A DNA stretch of 64,000 nt from Caprella mutica (GCA_947561585.1 CANNZV010000939.1:62001-126000); one strand, 5' to 3'. Shown: positions 10,795 through 24,315, numbered from the stretch's first letter. The notes: generated by a model not told the origin, from the letters alone. Numbers and translations: made by a program.

Positions 10795-13200
10795 ATTTAT
10801 TTATTTATTTATTAAAACAAAAGTCCCTTACATGAAGTAAAAAGAGTCGGGGCAACTCTTTCACAATACATATAGCTTTTATTAAGGAAAAGGACTTAAG
10901 ACCTAGTAAGCTTAGAGCTTCAAAGGTATCCTATCTAAAATAAAGGTTCCCTACCTAAAATAACAAAAATACATACACTTAATTCTAGCAGTTATATGAA
11001 AAAAATAGTGAAAAAGAAAAAAAAAGTACATACATTCAACCTTAACATCCTAGTGAAAAAAAAACATTGAAAACACTGAAAAAATAAAGTATATCTTGAT
11101 TCAATTCTAAATTTCTTAATATTTTAGTTAATGGAACTATCCACCAAAAATTTCTTCAACTTTGGTTTGAAGGATTTAGGGGAGAGATCCTTCAGGGAAT
11201 CAGGGAGATTGTTATAAATTGAGACACCCGTGTAATGCATACAATGTTTAGACTTTTCTCTCCTGCACCTCGGGATTAAAAATTTGTGGCTATTGCGTAA
11301 ACGGTAATTGTGTTGTTCACCAGAAGTAATCAATTTGGCATGGAGAATACAGTCATAATTTTCAATATGTATTGTTCGGTATACATGATCAGAAACAACC
11401 AACTTGAAAAGTTCCTCAATAGTCAGCAATTTCATCTGTATGAAATATTGTTCAGTATGTTCATTATAGTTTAAACCATAAATCAAACGTAATGCCTTTT
11501 TTTGTAGAACTTTGATCTGATTAGTTAGATAAATGGGGGCATGGAACCATACGACTAGAGCATACATTATATAAGGATGAACTAAGCAATAATATAGAGA
11601 TTTCAAGGTACAGACCCGCACAAAATCACGCATCCTATATATAACTCCCAAATTACGAGATATTTTACCAGCAATTTCCTGAACATGATTCCTATAACTT
11701 AGATTTCGATCAAGAGACACTCCCAGAAATTTAACATTATTGGTCTGGTCTATTATTGCATTTCCTATCATTATCGGTGAATTGAAAGAAAATTCACCTC
11801 TATAAGAATATAGAATGTATTTAGTTTTTGAACAATTAATCATGATCTTGTTAGCATTCAACCAATTATTCACCAATGCAAGCTCCACATTAATCAGATT
11901 ACTCATGCCATTTAAATTCAATTTAGGTATCTTGCAAGTTAATGTTGAGTCATCAGCAAAAAGTAAAAAATCGAAAAAATTAGTACAATTTGGCAGATCA
12001 TTTATATAGATATCAAAGAGGAGGGGCCCAAGATTACTACCCTGAGGCACAGAATGATTAAAATTTTCAAATGTGGATGCAATATCAATAATTTGTACAA
12101 ACTGTCTTCTATTGGTTAAATAAGATCTGAACCAATCATTTGAAATACCACGTACACCATAATGTGATAATTTTTGTAATAAAATTTCGTGGTCGATGGA
12201 ATCGAAGGCCTTTTTGAAGTCCAAATACATTGCAAACACAACTTTACCTTCATCGAGTCCACCATAGATAAATTCAGTATGCCTCAGGATTGCCTGAGAA
12301 GTGCCCCTCCCGCTCCTAAATCCATACTGATTGTCAATTAATATGCTTTTATTTTCGAGATAAGAATAAATCTGCTTATGGGCATGCTTTTCCACAATTT
12401 TTGAGAATATATGCAGTATAGAAACAGGTCTATAATTGCCCATATCAGAACCATCTCCACCTTTATAGAGAGGGACAACTCTCGCAATCTTAAGAAAATC
12501 AGGAAAAACAGCAGTAGTTATAGAAAGATTAACAAGATGACACAAAATCGGTGAAATTACAGAAGAGATGCGCTTCAAGACATAAGAAGGAAGGGATTCT
12601 ACATGACATTTTTTATTCTTTAAGGACATGATATAGGAACAAATATCGCCAGGAGTAGCAGGTGAGAAAAAGAAGGACTCTGTGTAATTACCACTGAGAA
12701 AATCAGCTGGATTACCAGCATTAGTAAATGTACTAGCAATATTAGCTCCTATGGTTGAAAAGTATTTATTAAAATTATTTACTATATCAATATCACTTCT
12801 AATAATAGCACCATCATCCATCCTCAACTCAGAAATAACACTACTCTTATTAATGGCACCTGGTTTCATTATTTCATTTATTATTGACCATGTCCGTCTC
12901 AGATCATGTTTAACTTCCTCAAACCTACCACCATAATACTCTCTCTTCTTCCTCCTTATCATATCTGTTACCCTATTTCGTTGTACGGTGAAGACCTGTC
13001 TACCTACTCTACCAGATTTATACAACTTATAGAAATTTTCCCTACGTTTCATTTCACTCTTTATCTCCCTATCAATCCAAGGTTTTGTCGAATCCTTATG
13101 TGAAATAGTTCTCGTTTTCATTGGACAGTGACGATTGTAATTCTCCATAATAACTGAATTGAAATTTAAAAATGATTCATTTACATTTTCACCTACATTT
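10795..13200 (-). mobile_element. 5'-truncated non-LTR retrotransposon (CR1/Jockey-like LINE) inserted in the minisatellite
   Basis: The 3' end, on the minus strand, is an (AATA)n-type tail at 10795-10815. The 5' end at about 13200 cuts the ORF between the endonuclease and reverse transcriptase domains. ACCT borders both junctions (10791-10794 and 13201-13204), consistent with a short target duplication inside the repeat. The reading frame is still intact, so the insertion is probably young. Confidence 0.9.
11124..13148 (-). CDS. Reverse transcriptase (LINE ORF2, endonuclease part missing)
   Basis: A 674-codon intact frame from the first ATG; it stays open to the truncation point near 13199, so this ATG is internal to the original ORF2. 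Reverse transcriptase motifs appear in order: NYRPVSIL (about 238-245), LDFKKAFDSIDH (about 309-320), VPQGSNLGPLLF (about 367-378) and the catalytic LLFADD (about 395-400). A thumb and C-terminal region typical of Jockey/CR1-type elements follows. The enzyme would make cDNA at a nicked target, but without the endonuclease this copy cannot be autonomous. It is the longest non-repetitive ORF in the window and selfish rather than a host gene. Confidence 0.95.
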   Translation of the reverse strand: MENYNRHCPMKTRTISHKDSTKPWIDREIKSEMKRRENFYKLYKSGRVGRQVFTVQRNRVTDMIRRKKREYYGGRFEEVKHDLRRTWSIINEIMKPGAINKSSVISELRMDDGAIIRSDIDIVNNFNKYFSTIGANIASTFTNAGNPADFLSGNYTESFFFSPATPGDICSYIMSLKNKKCHVESLPSYVLKRISSVISPILCHLVNLSITTAVFPDFLKIARVVPLYKGGDGSDMGNYRPVSILHIFSKIVEKHAHKQIYSYLENKSILIDNQYGFRSGRGTSQAILRHTEFIYGGLDEGKVVFAMYLDFKKAFDSIDHEILLQKLSHYGVRGISNDWFRSYLTNRRQFVQIIDIASTFENFNHSVPQGSNLGPLLFDIYINDLPNCTNFFDFLLFADDSTLTCKIPKLNLNGMSNLINVELALVNNWLNANKIMINCSKTKYILYSYRGEFSFNSPIMIGNAIIDQTNNVKFLGVSLDRNLSYRNHVQEIAGKISRNLGVIYRMRDFVRVCTLKSLYYCLVHPYIMYALVVWFHAPIYLTNQIKVLQKKALRLIYGLNYNEHTEQYFIQMKLLTIEELFKLVVSDHVYRTIHIENYDCILHAKLITSGEQHNYRLRNSHKFLIPRCRREKSKHCMHYTGVSIYNNLPDSLKDLSPKSFKPKLKKFLVDSSIN

Positions 13201-14814
13201 ACCTACTGCAGGTACTATGCACCTGCTGCAGGTACTATGCACCTACTGCAGGTACTATGCACCTGCTGCAGGTATTATGCACCTGCTGCAGGTACTATGC
13301 ACCTACTGCAGGTACTATGCACCTGCTGCAGGTATTATGCACCTGCTGCAGGTACTATGCACCTACTGCAGGTACTATGCACCTACTGCAGGTACTATGC
13401 ACCTACCGCAGGTACTATGCACCTGCTGCAGGTATTATGCACCTGCTGCAGGTACTATGCACCTACTGCAGGTACTATGCATCTGCTGCAGGTACTATGC
13501 ACCTACTGCAGGTACTATGCTCCTACTGCAGGTACTATGCACCTACTGCAGGTACTATGCACCTGCTGCAGGTACTATGCACCTACTGCAGGTACTATGC
13601 TCTTACTGCAGGTACTATGCACCTTCTGCAGGTACTATGCACCTGCTGCAGGTACTATGCACCTACTGCAGGTACTATGCTCTTACTGCAGGTACTATGC
13701 ACCTACTGCAGGTACTATGCACCTACTGCAGGTACTATGCACCTACTGCAGGTACTATGCACCTACTGCAGGTACTATGCACCTACTGCAGGTACTATGC
13801 ACCTGTTGCAGGTACTATGCACCTACTGCAGGTACTATGCACCTGCTGCAGGTATTATGCACCTGCTGCAGGTACTATGCACCTACTGCAGGTACAATGC
13901 ACCTACTGCAGGTACTATGCACCTACTGCAGGTACTATGCACCTATCGCAAGTACTATGCACCTACTGCAGGTACTATGCACCTGTTGCAGGTACTATGC
14001 ACCTACTGCAGGTACTATGCACCTACTGCAGGTACTATGCACCTGCTGCAGGTATTATGCACCTGCTGCAGGTACTATGCACCTACTGCAGGTACTATGC
14101 ACCTGCTGCAGGTACTATGCACTTACTGCAGGTACTATGCACCTACCGCAGGTACTATGCACCTACTGCAGGTACTATGCTCCTACTGAAGGTACTATGC
14201 ACCTACTGCAGGTACTATGCACCTACCGCAGGTACTATGCACCGGCTGCAGGTATTATGCACCTGCTGCAGGTACTATGCACCTACTGCAGGTACTATGC
14301 ACCTGCTGCAGGTACTATGCACCTACTGCAGGTACTATGCTCCTACTGCAGGTACTATGCACCTACTGCAGGTACTATGCACCTGCTGCAGGTACTATGC
14401 ACCTACTGCAGGTACTATGCTCTTACTGCAGGTACTATGCACCTGCTGCAAGTACTATGCACCTACTGCAGGTACTATGCACCTGCTGCAGGTACTATGC
14501 ACCTACTGCAGGTACTATGCTCCTACTGCAGGTACTATGCACCTACTGCAGGTACTATGCACCTGCTGCAGGTACTATGCACCTACTGCAGGTACTATGC
14601 TCTTACTGCAGGTACTATGCACCTACTGCAGGTACTATGCACCTACTGCAGGTACTATGCACCTACTGCAGGTACTATGCACCTACTGCAGGTACTATGC
14701 TCCTACTGCAGGTACTATGCACCTACTGCAGGTACTATGCACCTACTGCAGGAACTATGCACCTACTGCAGGTACTATGCACCTACTGCAGGTACTATGC
14801 ACCTACTGCAGGTA
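13201..14814 (+). repeat. 20-bp minisatellite, right block
   Basis: About 80 copies of the unit at 10291-10794. Blocks of variants recur, for example TCCTACTGCAG or TCTTACTGCAG units every several copies, suggesting multi-unit duplications. It ends at GGTAAGTAATTG. Confidence 0.98.
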
Positions 14815-14920
14815 AGTAATTGAGCCAATTCATTTTAACTGTAATTTTTTTTTTGCTTTGCTTTTCTCAATACTATTAACATTATACTAGTTAGTAGTTA
14901 CCTATGATTGCAGGGATAGC

Positions 14921-16262
14921 GGTAATTACTATCAGAGATGTTATGGTAATTACTCTCAGAGATGTTATGGTAATTACTATCAGAGATGTTCGGTAATTAC
15001 TATCAGAGATGTTATGGTAATTACTATCAGAGATGTTACGGTTATTACTATCAGAGATGTTACGGTAATTATTATCAGAGATGTTACGGTAATTACTATC
15101 AGAGATGTTACGGTAATTACTATCAGAGATGTTACGGTAATTACTATCAGAGATGTTATGTTGATTACTATCAGAGATGTTACGGTAATTACTATCAGAG
15201 ATGTTACGGTAATTACTATCAGAGATGTTACGGTAATTACTATCAGAGATGTTACGGTAATTACTATCAGAGATGTTACGGTAATTACTATCAGAGATGT
15301 TATGGTAATTACTCTCAGAGATGTTATGGTAATTACTATCAGAGATGTTATGGTAATTACTATCAGAGATGTTACGGTAATTACTATCAGAGATGTTATG
15401 GTAATTACTCTCAGAGATGTTACGGTAATTACTATCAGAGATGTTCGGTAATTACTATCAGAGATGTTACGGTAATTACTATCAGAGATGTTGCGGTAAT
15501 TACTATCAGAGATGTTGCGGTAATTACTATCAGAGATGTTACGGTAATTACTATCAGAGATGTTACGGTAATTACTATCAGAGATGTTCGGTAATTACTA
15601 TCAGAGATGTTACGGTAATTACTATCAGAGATGTTACGGTAATTACTATCAGAGATGTTGCGGTAATTACTATCAGAGATGTTGCGGTAATTACTATCAG
15701 AGATGTTACGGTAATTACTATCAGAGATGTTGCGGTAATTACTATAAGAGATGTTGCGGTAACTACTATCAGAGATGTTGCGGTAATTACTATCAGAGAT
15801 GTTACGGTAATTACTATCAGAGATGTTACGGTAATTACTATCAGAGATGTTCGGTAATTACTATCAGAGATGTTACGGTAATTACTATCAGAGATGTTAC
15901 GGTAATTACTATCAGAGATGTTGCGGTAATTACTATCAGAGATGTTGCGGTAATTACTATAAGAGATGTTGCGGTAACTACTATCAGAGATGTTGCGGTA
16001 ATTACTATCAGAGATGTTACGGTAATTACTATCAGAGATGTTCGGTAATTACTATCAGAGATGTTACGGTAATTACTATCAGAGATGTTACGGTAATTAC
16101 TATCAGAGATGTTGCGGTAATTACTATCAGAGATGTTGCGGTAATTACTATAAGAGATGTTGCGGTAATTACTATCAGAGATGTTGCGGTAATTACTATA
16201 AGAGATGTTGCGGTAACTACTATCAGAGATGTTCCGGTAATTACTATCAGAGATGTTACAGT
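14921..16262 (+). repeat. 24-bp minisatellite with periodic 23-bp units
   Basis: About 56 copies of a unit with the core GGTAATTACTATCAGAGATG plus four bases (TTAC, TTAT or TTGC). A one-base-shorter junction (GATGTTCGGTAA) occurs near 14989, 15445, 15588, 15851 and 16042 and marks larger duplicated blocks. The 8-residue ORF repeats are artefacts of the 24-bp period. Confidence 0.97.
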
Positions 16263-18754
16263 ATGTTAACCCTTTAATGTGTTACAGTCATAACATATGA
16301 TATAATTACCGTAATTAACTATGGAAGTCATAAAGACGTTCTGATATAATAGTATTAGCTTAACTAATTGTTTATTAATCTATATTTTCTTTTATCTTCA
16401 AATGATTGAGTAACTGATTATTGTTCATCAATTACACGGGGAATGAAAGGAAGCGAATATTCGGTTAGAATTTTATTGTTAGAAATATTCAAATACGGAT
16501 TTTATTAGAAACGGACTGAAAATGGAAATGGAACCGACTGAGAGAAGTGTTACCCTTTTTTAAGTCTAACCCCTTCTACTTGGAGACTAAAAAGTCTTAG
16601 GCCTAATTCAAAAAGTACAAACAGTACATCAAATAGCTAGGCCTATATATTGGATATTCAAACATATGGGTAGAGATGCATTTTCTTAGATGGTGTACAA
16701 GAGACTTTCTAAGAGTTTAAGGTTTTCGGTTAGACGAATGGGATGCGAGTAATTAATGAAATTGACACCATTGAGAAATGAATGTTATTTCATAGTCAAT
16801 TATACATTACACATTCATAATGGAATTATATCAAAAATAATAGTTCATAAAAACGGTAAAAAACTGCATACATATTTCTGTTTAGACTATTTTAGCATTT
16901 AAAAGAGTAATTTCACTTACAACAAATTTAATTCATATTAAAATATGTTCATTAAAATACGTATGAATTATATTTTGAAACATAATTGAACTAATTACTA
17001 GTAGATTAATTCAAACCTTACTAAGTATTAGAACAAATACGTGACACTCATTGTTAAATTCTCTACAATAAAAAGTTAATTATACTTAAAGTATTATACC
17101 TAAGTCAAGGTTTCTAAGTAACTATGGGAATAAGTACAAATGTATAATTATCAGTCAATTATATCAATGACTAATTAATTATAAAGAGAGGTAAGGTTCG
17201 TGTTTAATAATCACATTTAATTTAACTTGTTTACCTGAAAAATATTAAACCGTAACGACAGATATAGAATAAATTCATTGTCTCGAGTTATTAGTATGTA
17301 TTTGAACATTTTAATATCTTTTATTGACTGCACATAGGATTATAGGACAAAACGTGCAAAAAAAACTGTGGTCAAAAAATCCTCGTGCAAAACAAAAAAA
17401 AGAGCAAAAAAATATGGAATAAATAAATAAACCCCCCGGTCAAATACCCCCAGAAAAAACAAACAAAAGCAAAAAAGCCCCACGCCACAAGCTGTTTTAC
17501 ACCAGTCTAGTCGAAGTCAAACTACCAAATTCAAAATTATACAGAAATAGTGAAAACAGTTTTTGCAATAAATTTACCGAATATTATACATGGCTCTATT
17601 CTATTTAAACTATACATTTTGTTACTATCGAACCAAGTTGGGGTAATGCGCCTCCCCCTACAACCTCGGACCGCTAACCTAACCTTTGGTGAAATAATGA
17701 ATAGTGTATTTACTATTTATGCATGTAAATATTAATAATTAATTAATTTATACGAAAAGTATATAAATATAAAAGTAATAATTAATTGTATAATAGAAAT
17801 TAAAACAGTGGCAGTTTTCTGTGCGATAATGGAAGAACCCTATTAGGTATATTTCCACTTAGATAATAATAAAACTAAGCTAATGAAAATATAGAACAAA
17901 AGATCCACTAGTTATTTGTCAATAGTTAATATTTTAATATATATTAATGGTCCCCTCTGAATAATTTCTTTTATTATTTTTATCAATGAGATTCATTTTC
18001 TTATCATTTTGCTGCAAACACACGAAAATGTATAGCATATATTTAATTATATTATTTTATATGGTTTTAATGATTTTTATAATCAAAACTGCAACACCCG
18101 TTTTTCTTCCGACTTGCTAATTTTCAGTCTGAAGAAAAAGAATGTACATCATTTGCTTTGAATGTCAACTAGGTAGGTATAATCAATCTTATATATAATA
18201 TTCGTGTAAAGATATAAAACGTTCATCTATTTAAGAAAATAATTTAAATCTTAAACGAAGGCAGAAAATGCATTGCAATTCAAATTAGAAATCAAGTCAA
18301 AAAGTGTGTACAATCTTTTTCTTCAGCGTCAGATTAGTATTTCGAACATAATTGTATGGGTTTGCAGAATGATGGTCTTAGATTTTTAATAGCAAACACT
18401 ATAGTATTTCGAACATTAATTTGTTCGCAATAGATAATATTAAATATAGTACATATTAACAATGATAAAGGCTATACATGTACAACATATTTTAGCGAGG
18501 GGCTTTGCACCGAGGGTTTTTTACATGAGGGGGGTTACCATGTTACCATTTGATATGACAGAGGGGGCTTATTGAACGGATGGTATTCAACACTGTGGGA
18601 TTTAGATCACGGGATTATTTTTTTACATGTTCTATGAATGTTTAGGAAGACGAGTTTTCCCCGTCGTATCATTCTCCAACAGATTTCCCCCTCTACTTTT
18701 TTCCCCGCCGATAATTTAAAGTCTAATCAATTTTTTCGATTGTTGTTAGTCTGT
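16263..18754. other. AT-rich intergenic stretch
   Basis: No supported gene. It has poly-A-rich patches at 17350-17480 and C/G-run patches at 17430-17460 and 18490-18720. The 16-base word CCGCTAACCTAACCTT near 17672 recurs inverted near 60483. Confidence 0.5.
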
Positions 18755-18758
18755 TTAA

Positions 18759-19936
18759 CACTTCCGCGCCGATTTTTTCTGAGCCCTGTGTAACTTTTCA
18801 TTGGATTTTTTGTTTGATATTCATGAAATGTTTGAAGGCTTCTCAATCGATCTGCGAAGTTATCTTTTTTGATTTAAATTTTTTTGTTATGGGGCCTATG
18901 ATCCCACTTGCATTATTCATTGGGATGTACTGTCCTACTAGGCTCTGGACCAGCCAGACCAAACTATTGATTTGTTCTGTAGTTCGCTAGTTTTGATGCA
19001 TCTGCTAGATTAGTTATTTTCAATAGTATAATTCAAGAAATTCATTGTAATAGTAAGTCCCGAGTATGATAATAAATCCCAATCCGAAAAAATATTGAAT
19101 ATATACTACTCACGAATTGCAAAATCTCCAAAAAGCATATACAAATAGATTACGTGCACTCGGTAGAGCGCATACCTTCGCCACCGCTCTTCCGTTTGCT
19201 ACCAAAATCTAATAAACTGGTGACTGGATAGTGACTAATATATATTGAGTTTTAAATGACCTTGCCCTTTGACCGGATCGCTCCCAATATTTTACCATAT
19301 TGTTTCTGGACATTGACCAATCGTCCCATCAAATTTCAGACAATTTACTTGAATACTTTTTAAGTTATTCAGTTATAAATGGTCTTGACCTTGATCTTTG
19401 ACCTTTGACCTGATCGCTCCCAAAATACATATAACAAAATGGTTTCTGTATATTCACCAATCGTCCCACAAAGTTTCATGCAATATGGTGCAATACTTAT
19501 TGAGTTATAAATGACCATGACCTTGACCTTTGACCGGGTCATTCCCTTAAATTCTACCAGCAGGTCACTGGACATGGAACAATAGTTTCACCAAATTTCA
19601 GACAATTTGGTTGGACACTTTTACAGTTATGCGAATAACAAGATGATAAATAAATAAATGCCGTCAATAATATAACCTTACCTCATTCTGCGAAGGTAAT
19701 TAACTTATAAATTATACTATCATGAGAACTGTATAAATATAAATAATTAACTGATTTTTTATTGCCATAAAATGAGTTAAATGGAAATTCAAATTAGTAG
19801 TCATGCATCTGGCAACATCTTAAGAGTCACTACATCACGGCTGTAAGCTGTTTTAAAGCATTTCTGGGACATTTAAGGCCATTTATTGTATAAATGAAAT
19901 TACGTGGGGCATATTATCCCGTTCGGCGCGAAAGAG
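18759..19936. mobile_element. piggyBac-like element with TTAA target sites
   Basis: The left end is CACTTCCGCGCCGA and the right end inverted is CTCTTTCGCGCCGA (12 of 14 match). TTAA flanks both sides (18755-18758 and 19937-19940). It has no transposase. It contains a block of TGACCTTGACCTTTGACC repeats. Confidence 0.72.
19145..19690 (-). repeat. Dispersed subrepeat family with TCAAGGTCA words, minus orientation
   Basis: On the minus strand it has tandem diverged units of about 115-125 bp, each with a TCAAGGTCA or GGTCAAGGTCA word, a TTTGGTGGGACGATTGG-like part and a TTTTGGGAGCGATC part. It is the same family as 40628-40870 and 42199-42890. One end carries GGTAGAGCGCATACCTTCGCC, related to the GGCGAAGGCGTACGCTCTACC end of the 42 kb copy. 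Confidence 0.75.
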
Positions 19937-19940
19937 TTAA

Positions 19941-21773
19941 ATGCTAAACAACCCTAGTTATTTTAGATACCGCTTGTAAACAAAGCTTATTTCACACATG
20001 TGACACAATAGTCTTATTGTCTTTCTACTGAGTGATTACTACCTCGCGCAAATTGTTTATTGTATGCTAAAAGTTTTTTTCAATAAAATCTCTATAGATT
20101 CTTGAATGTTGTTACCACGAATCATCGATTAAATAATTTGATCTCAATCAAAATTGTGATTATACATAATTATCCATAATTTTCATTAATTCAAAAAGGT
20201 TTTTTATACCAATAATAGTTTCTAAAAACATATTACTAAAAGTGATTGAATTCTTTAATACTCATCTCATTCATTATTCTACATTACTACCTATGTAGGT
20301 ACTAATTATAAAAAGTTACGAATACTGAAACATTGTACAGGAAATGTAAATTTAAATAATTTAAGTACAGCAGAAGTCCTCATTAGGGACCACAATATAC
20401 CTACCCCAGTACATTTAATATTGCTTTTTTTTTTGAAAAAATATTAGATATTTCCTTTTACAAACAATAAAATAACATTGATTTTACTACCAACTCCTTG
20501 ATTAGTTACTCCTTTCATAATTAGTTTTCATTGGAGATTTTTAAAGAAGATGTATGACATTATATCTAAATCGTCCTCAAACCTGACAACTAGAAAAGTC
20601 TTGATTTAAGGAATTACAAAGTCACAGTCTTAAAATCATAATGACCAATAAGAACACAAACGTGAATCAAAGCTAAAAATAAGACTGTATTGCTGTGTAA
20701 GTCTGTCAATAAATTGTATCTTCTATTTGTAAATTGTTTGTTTTATGAGAAAAGTCATAGTTTCGAATGTTCACATGCAATGTTCATCTCAGGCAACATT
20801 ATCTACAGAATGTTCTATGAATGTTTGGAATAATGTTCACTCTATGCACTAGGGAACATAATCTATGTTCCAATAATGTTTGTATGCAATTTCCATCACA
20901 TTTATGCAACATTATCTATGTTCTATATGTATGTATATTTATTTTTTAAATGTCTGAATTATTGAAATCAGCACATCTCTAAAAAAGTAACAATTTAATT
21001 AAAGAGTTATATATTTTTAAAAATGTATGTAAAAGATATTATATAAAATCCATGTTACTGTTTGTTTACAATATAACATGTGTATTTAGCTATCATCTAT
21101 GTTGATATAACTATCAATGATAAGGATATTTATTGATGATAGCATATATGCTAATTAAAAAAATATTTAAAAAATTAAAATACAGATATAATCGGGCAAA
21201 AGAAAATAATGTCACCAAATAAGGAACAAAAACTGACTCTTCTGTAACATATGTTGGCAAATTGGAGAAACATGATATATTGGCCAATTACTGTATTTTG
21301 CAGACTTACTGCACCTAACAAAAAGGAGGAGAAAAAATATAAAAAGACCTACAAATAAGAGAGGAAAAATGATAGACAATTCAGTAAGAAGTTTATATAT
21401 CTAGCCATATTCTTCGCAAGAACCATAATACAGTTTCTATCATAGCCTAACAAAAGGAGTCATATAAATAAAGGTTTATCGCAAAGTATTTCATATAATA
21501 GTTCAGTATCATTATTCTCTAATTTGGCTAGAGATGATTCAGAAAGTATAGGTTATGACTGATTTTAAAGACTTGCAATGAATTTATGTTTTTATATCGA
21601 GGTGGAAGAGTGTGCTGTATGATTTAGATGCAGAATGACTGGCACTATTTGGACCAAAGTGAGTTTGTGGACAGAAATATTGAATTTTAATGTATTACGT
21701 CATGGATAATTAATATACCAGTTTGATAAAAAGAGGCCTTGGTTGTACCAGAAACTCGCAACCCGTTATTATT
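19941..21773. other. AT-rich intergenic stretch
   Basis: No supported gene. Around 20770-20930 the words AATGTTC and GAACAT recur many times in both orientations, the only visible structure. Confidence 0.45.
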
Positions 21774-21888
21774 CCCTGCAAACATTTCCACATGGCATAC
21801 ACATGGATGCCATGTGGTTGGATGGTTATAATATGGCAATACGTTTTTAAGATGTATCATCCACATTGAAACAACCTTAACACTAAAA

Positions 21889-22452
21889 TAACATATGTTA
21901 ACCATGTGTAATTTACCACATCGAAACCACATTTCAATGACCATTTCAATAACATATGTTAACCATGTGTAATTTACCACATCGAAACCACATGCCAATG
22001 ACCATTTCAATAACAGATGTTAACCATGTGTTATTTACCACATCGAAACCACATGCCAATGACCATTTCAATAACAGATGTTAACCATGTGTAATTTAAC
22101 ACATTAAAACCACATGTCAATGACCATTTCACTAACAGATGTTAACCATGTGTAATTTACCACATTGAAACCACATGTCAATTACCATTTCAATAACAGA
22201 TGTTAACCATGTGTAATTTACCACATGTCAATTACCATTTCAATTACAGATGTTAGCCATGTGTAATTTACAACATTAAAACCACATGTCAATGACCATT
22301 TCAATAACAGATGTTAACCATGTGTAATTTACCACATTGAAACCACATGTCAATTACCATTTCAATAACAGATGTTAACCATGTGTAATTTACAACATTA
22401 AAACCACATGTCAATGACCATTTCAATAACAGATGTTAACCATGTGATTACG
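21889..22452 (-). repeat. ~60-bp tandem array, left arm of an inverted pair
   Basis: About nine units containing TTAACCATGTGTAATTTACC, ACCACATGTCAATGACC and ATTTCAATAACAGATG. It is the inverse of the array at 22540-23190. Confidence 0.95.
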
Positions 22453-22539
22453 CAATATCATAACCACATGTTTAAAACCATACTGAAACCATATGTTATA
22501 GATATTTGATTATAAACATAAAACATGGTAATTGGCATG

Positions 22540-23190
22540 TAGTTGTAATGTGGTAAATTACACATGGTTAACATCTGTTATTGAAATGGTCATTGACATG
22601 TGGTTTCAATGTTGTAAATTACACATGGTTAACATCTGTCATTGAAATGGTATTTGACATGTGGTTTTAATGTGGTAAATTACACATGGTTAACATCTGT
22701 TATTGAAATGGTCATTGACATGTGGTTTCAATGTTGTAAATTACACATGGTTAACATCTGTCATTGAATTGGTATTTGACATGTGGTTTTAATGTGGTAA
22801 ATAACACATGGTTAACATCTGTTATTGAAATGGTAATTAACATGTGGTTGTAATGTGGTAAATTACACATGTTTGAAATCTGTTATTGAAATGGTCATTG
22901 AAATGTGGTTTTGATGTGGTAAATTACACATGGTTTACATCAGTTATTGAAATGGTAATTGAGACATGTGGTTTTAATGTGGTAAATTACACATGGTTTA
23001 CATCTGTTATTGAAATGGTAATTGACATGTGGTTTCAATGTGGTAAATTTCACATGGTTAACATCTGTTATTGAAATGGTAATTGACATGTGGTTTTAAT
23101 GTGGTAAATTACATATGGTTAACATCTGTTATTGAAATGGTAATTGGCATGTGGTTGTAATGTGGTAAATTACACATGGTTAACTTCTGT
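22540..23190 (+). repeat. ~60-bp tandem array, right arm of an inverted pair
   Basis: About eleven units with GGTAAATTACACATGGTTAA, ATCTGTTATTGAAATGGT and GACATGTGGTTTTAATG. The two arms point away from a spacer at about 22453-22539, so a single strand could fold into a hairpin of more than 500 bp. Confidence 0.95.
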
Positions 23191-23602
23191 TACTTTTGAA
23201 CTCTAAATGCAATTATGTGAAAGAAGGCAATCAATCTACTCATTGTATAATTACAGTAGAACTCCACTAAAGTCAACTCCTGTATAGTGAACCATCCTGT
23301 TTAGTAGAACCCTGTTTAGCGAAATAACTTTTATAGTCAAAATATTTAGTTTAGTTTGCCACAAATTGCCTTGTTTTCTATGAATTTCTATATAGTAAAT
23401 TAGTTGTATTCCATGAAAGTTCTTCCAGTATAAATTTTCTTTAATGAAGTCATGTGTAGTGATCCGTTCTGATATTTAGAGTACTGAGAAATTAAATACA
23501 CTGAATAATGAATATATTTGAAAAAGAAAGAAAATATTTTATGTAGTCTGCCATGATAATGCTAGTTTTCTATACAACTCTTATATCATCTACACTCTAC
23601 AG

Positions 23603-24241
23603 CAATGGTGGCCAAATGCAGCACTCATTGCTATTTTGGCTCTCAGAGCAGCACTCGTGCCCCCCAGGGAAAAGGTGCTTTATTTTCTTCCAAAGAAAAT
23701 TTAGAGTATTTAGCCCTGACTGCTTTATAAATTACAAGGATATATAATATAAAAGAGGATGGTAAGCTATAATTGAAGAACAGAATATTTGTAACTACCT
23801 TGATACTTTGATAGTTAATTATATACGTTAATAAGGTATTTTGGTACCCTTACACTGGTAAGAATTTGTGCAATCATTTATAATTTCCTTTTTTTAATAA
23901 GTTGGGTAGCAATTGTCATTTATCCTGTGATTTTATGAATTAGTTATTAAATTATTTATTAGGTACTTGAATGCAAAACAACTTATTTTTGTTTTTATTG
24001 TGAAAAAAGAAAAGTATAATTATGTATCATTTATTAATTGCTTTTAATTCAAATAATAAATATACTACAAATATTTATGTTCCAAATATGTACGATTGTA
24101 CGTACCTCAATAAAATCTATCCACCCTCCTCTCATTTTAATTACTCAGTATCCCCTGCAATTTAAGAAACGAAAAGAAAATGGTAACTGCAATGTTATTC
24201 CATATTTCGGCAATGAAAAACACAACATGTGCCCACCCCTG
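23603..24241. mobile_element. Short non-autonomous hAT element, copy 1
   Basis: The left end is CAATGGTGGCCA and the right end inverted is CAGGGGTGGGCA. An 8-bp target duplication flanks it: CTCTACAG (23595-23602) and CTCTAAAG (24242-24249), one mismatch. The interior is colinear with the two halves of 28741-33615. Confidence 0.88.
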
Positions 24242-24315
24242 CTCTAAAGTGAAGTAAATCATATAAAGTGAATAAATTTATTAATAATAACTTTAAAAAG
24301 CTACTTCTATCATGT

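Noticed and set aside
10258..10840. Three overlapping long ORFs (about 185 codons each)
   Set aside because: All three plus frames are open because the 20-bp unit has no stop and is not a multiple of three; pure minisatellite translation.
13159..14823. ORFs up to 554 codons
   Set aside because: Same 20-bp repeat; no non-repeat sequence, start context or splice signal.
14986..16277. Gly-Asn-Tyr-Tyr-rich repeat ORFs resembling structural proteins
   Set aside because: Frame-stable 24-bp repeat, with 23-bp units breaking each frame; no signal peptide or flanking coding sequence.
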